A DNA stretch of 5,330 nucleotides, taken from NCBI GenBank assembly GCA_945896765.1, contig CAMDEL010000124.1, positions 1 to 5,330 of the forward strand, in the 5' to 3' direction. Origin of the DNA: Singulisphaera sp. GP187 (GTDB taxonomy: Bacteria > Planctomycetota > Phycisphaerae > Phycisphaerales > SM1A02). A program made the position numbers and the translations under genes. Under the pieces are notes generated by a model. The model made no database searches. It was not told the origin of the DNA and saw nothing but the letters and a program-made list of their open reading frames with translations. The first letter of the stretch is position 1; every line of letters begins with the position of its first letter. Of this stretch, positions 4,993 through 5,330 are shown piece after piece.

Positions 4993-5330
4993 ATGATCTC
5001 AATCCTCAATCATTGGTCCTTCCGCAGAACATCGCCAAATTTGGCTGGAATTTGCATCCTATTCGCACTTCTGCTTGCTCCTGGATGCGTCTCGAAGCCC
5101 ATCCAAATTCGCACTCTTGATGCGGTCACGGGCGCACCAGTCGCCGATGTTGACATTCGTCAACACGGAGTGCGTTGGTTCAGTTTTTTCCCTAAGAAGG
5201 GAAAGGCTCCTAAGACAAATGCAGAGGGTCAGCTTGATCTCGTGTTGAATTCTCGCTCGACATGTCTGGCGGTGTTGCGTCCGGGATATGTACCGACGCA
5301 AGTTTCGATTGTGCCGGAGCCTGAGGGACG
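4993..5330 (+). CDS. Lipoprotein with carboxypeptidase-regulatory-like domain (partial, 3' end missing)
   Basis: The first 112 codons of a gene that runs off the right edge; the frame is open throughout. The start MISILNHWSFRR gives a basic n-region, a hydrophobic h-region AGICILFALLLAPG (18-31) and a lipobox-like LAPGC with the lipidated cysteine at residue 32. This predicts a membrane-anchored lipoprotein; the proline at -2 is unusual but tolerable. After a short linker comes a beta-rich domain: IRTLDAVTGAPVADVDI (39-55), then TNAEGQLDLVL (75-85) and LRPGYVPTQVSI. This is the 'TG.P...V.V ... T..G...' pattern of carboxypeptidase-regulatory-like or Cna-B-like sandwich domains. No Shine-Dalgarno precedes the ATG; the upstream bases are instead pyrimidine-rich (CACCTCCTTCTTTCG). 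The function of the full protein cannot be told from this part. Confidence 0.75.
   Translation, partial: MISILNHWSFRRTSPNLAGICILFALLLAPGCVSKPIQIRTLDAVTGAPVADVDIRQHGVRWFSFFPKKGKAPKTNAEGQLDLVLNSRSTCLAVLRPGYVPTQVSIVPEPEG

Noticed and set aside
4773..5009. 78-codon minus-strand frame containing 'GDWCNGSTTDSDSVCPSSNLGSP'
   Set aside because: This peptide is a conceptual translation of the tRNA-Gln cloverleaf, a well-known annotation artefact. Only its upstream SD-ATG was kept as a minor finding.
5059..5301. 80-codon minus-strand open frame opposite the lipoprotein gene
   Set aside because: It is antisense to a frame with a clear signal sequence and domain pattern; its own product is Arg/Cys-rich with no recognisable features.

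Overview
The window looks like a chromosomal segment from a planctomycete, most likely of the Phycisphaerae/Phycisphaerales type. The main reason is the secreted protein at 4106-4837. It ends in two tandem EF-hand/dockerin-like repeats of the form 'PADIN.DG.V.G.DLA..LSAW', a C-terminal tail I associate with Phycisphaerae. The ATP-dependent chaperone ClpB, a cobalamin-binding-type protein and a tRNA-Gln(CUG) without an encoded CCA fit a bacterial chromosome and show no sign of plasmid or phage. The lineage call is an inference from these motifs, not from a phylogenetic marker.

Layout from left to right. Bases 1-350 hold no convincing gene. They contain a small repeat family: two direct copies of a ~45-nt unit (185-228 and 305-349), an extra GTTTGAGC core at 251, and an inverted partial copy at 114-138 that can pair with 194-216. 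A strong, nearly symmetrical intrinsic terminator follows at 355-395. The minus-strand clpB gene (2988 to 370) ends inside it: its TAG stop lies at the loop/3'-arm boundary of the hairpin. Seventy-eight bases upstream of clpB, on the same strand, is a signal-peptide-less periplasmic-binding-fold protein of the cobalamin-binding (BtuF/FepB-like) family (3999 to 3067). A short divergent intergenic region (4006-4105) has two perfect small palindromes and a plausible sigma-70-like promoter. It drives the rightward secreted dockerin-like protein (4106-4837). Next come a minus-strand tRNA-Gln (4935 to 4865) and the 5' part of a rightward lipoprotein gene with a carboxypeptidase-regulatory-like domain, cut off by the window end.

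Functionally these are mostly independent housekeeping and envelope genes: protein disaggregation (ClpB), possible corrinoid or metal-chelate binding, two exported proteins and one tRNA. I see no operon-level system and no strong candidate for a new defence, mobile or biosynthetic system. The points most worth a second look are the terminator embedded in the clpB coding end, the repeat family at the left edge, and the absence of Shine-Dalgarno motifs before all four protein genes, with two predicted promoters so close to the ATG that the mRNAs may be leaderless.
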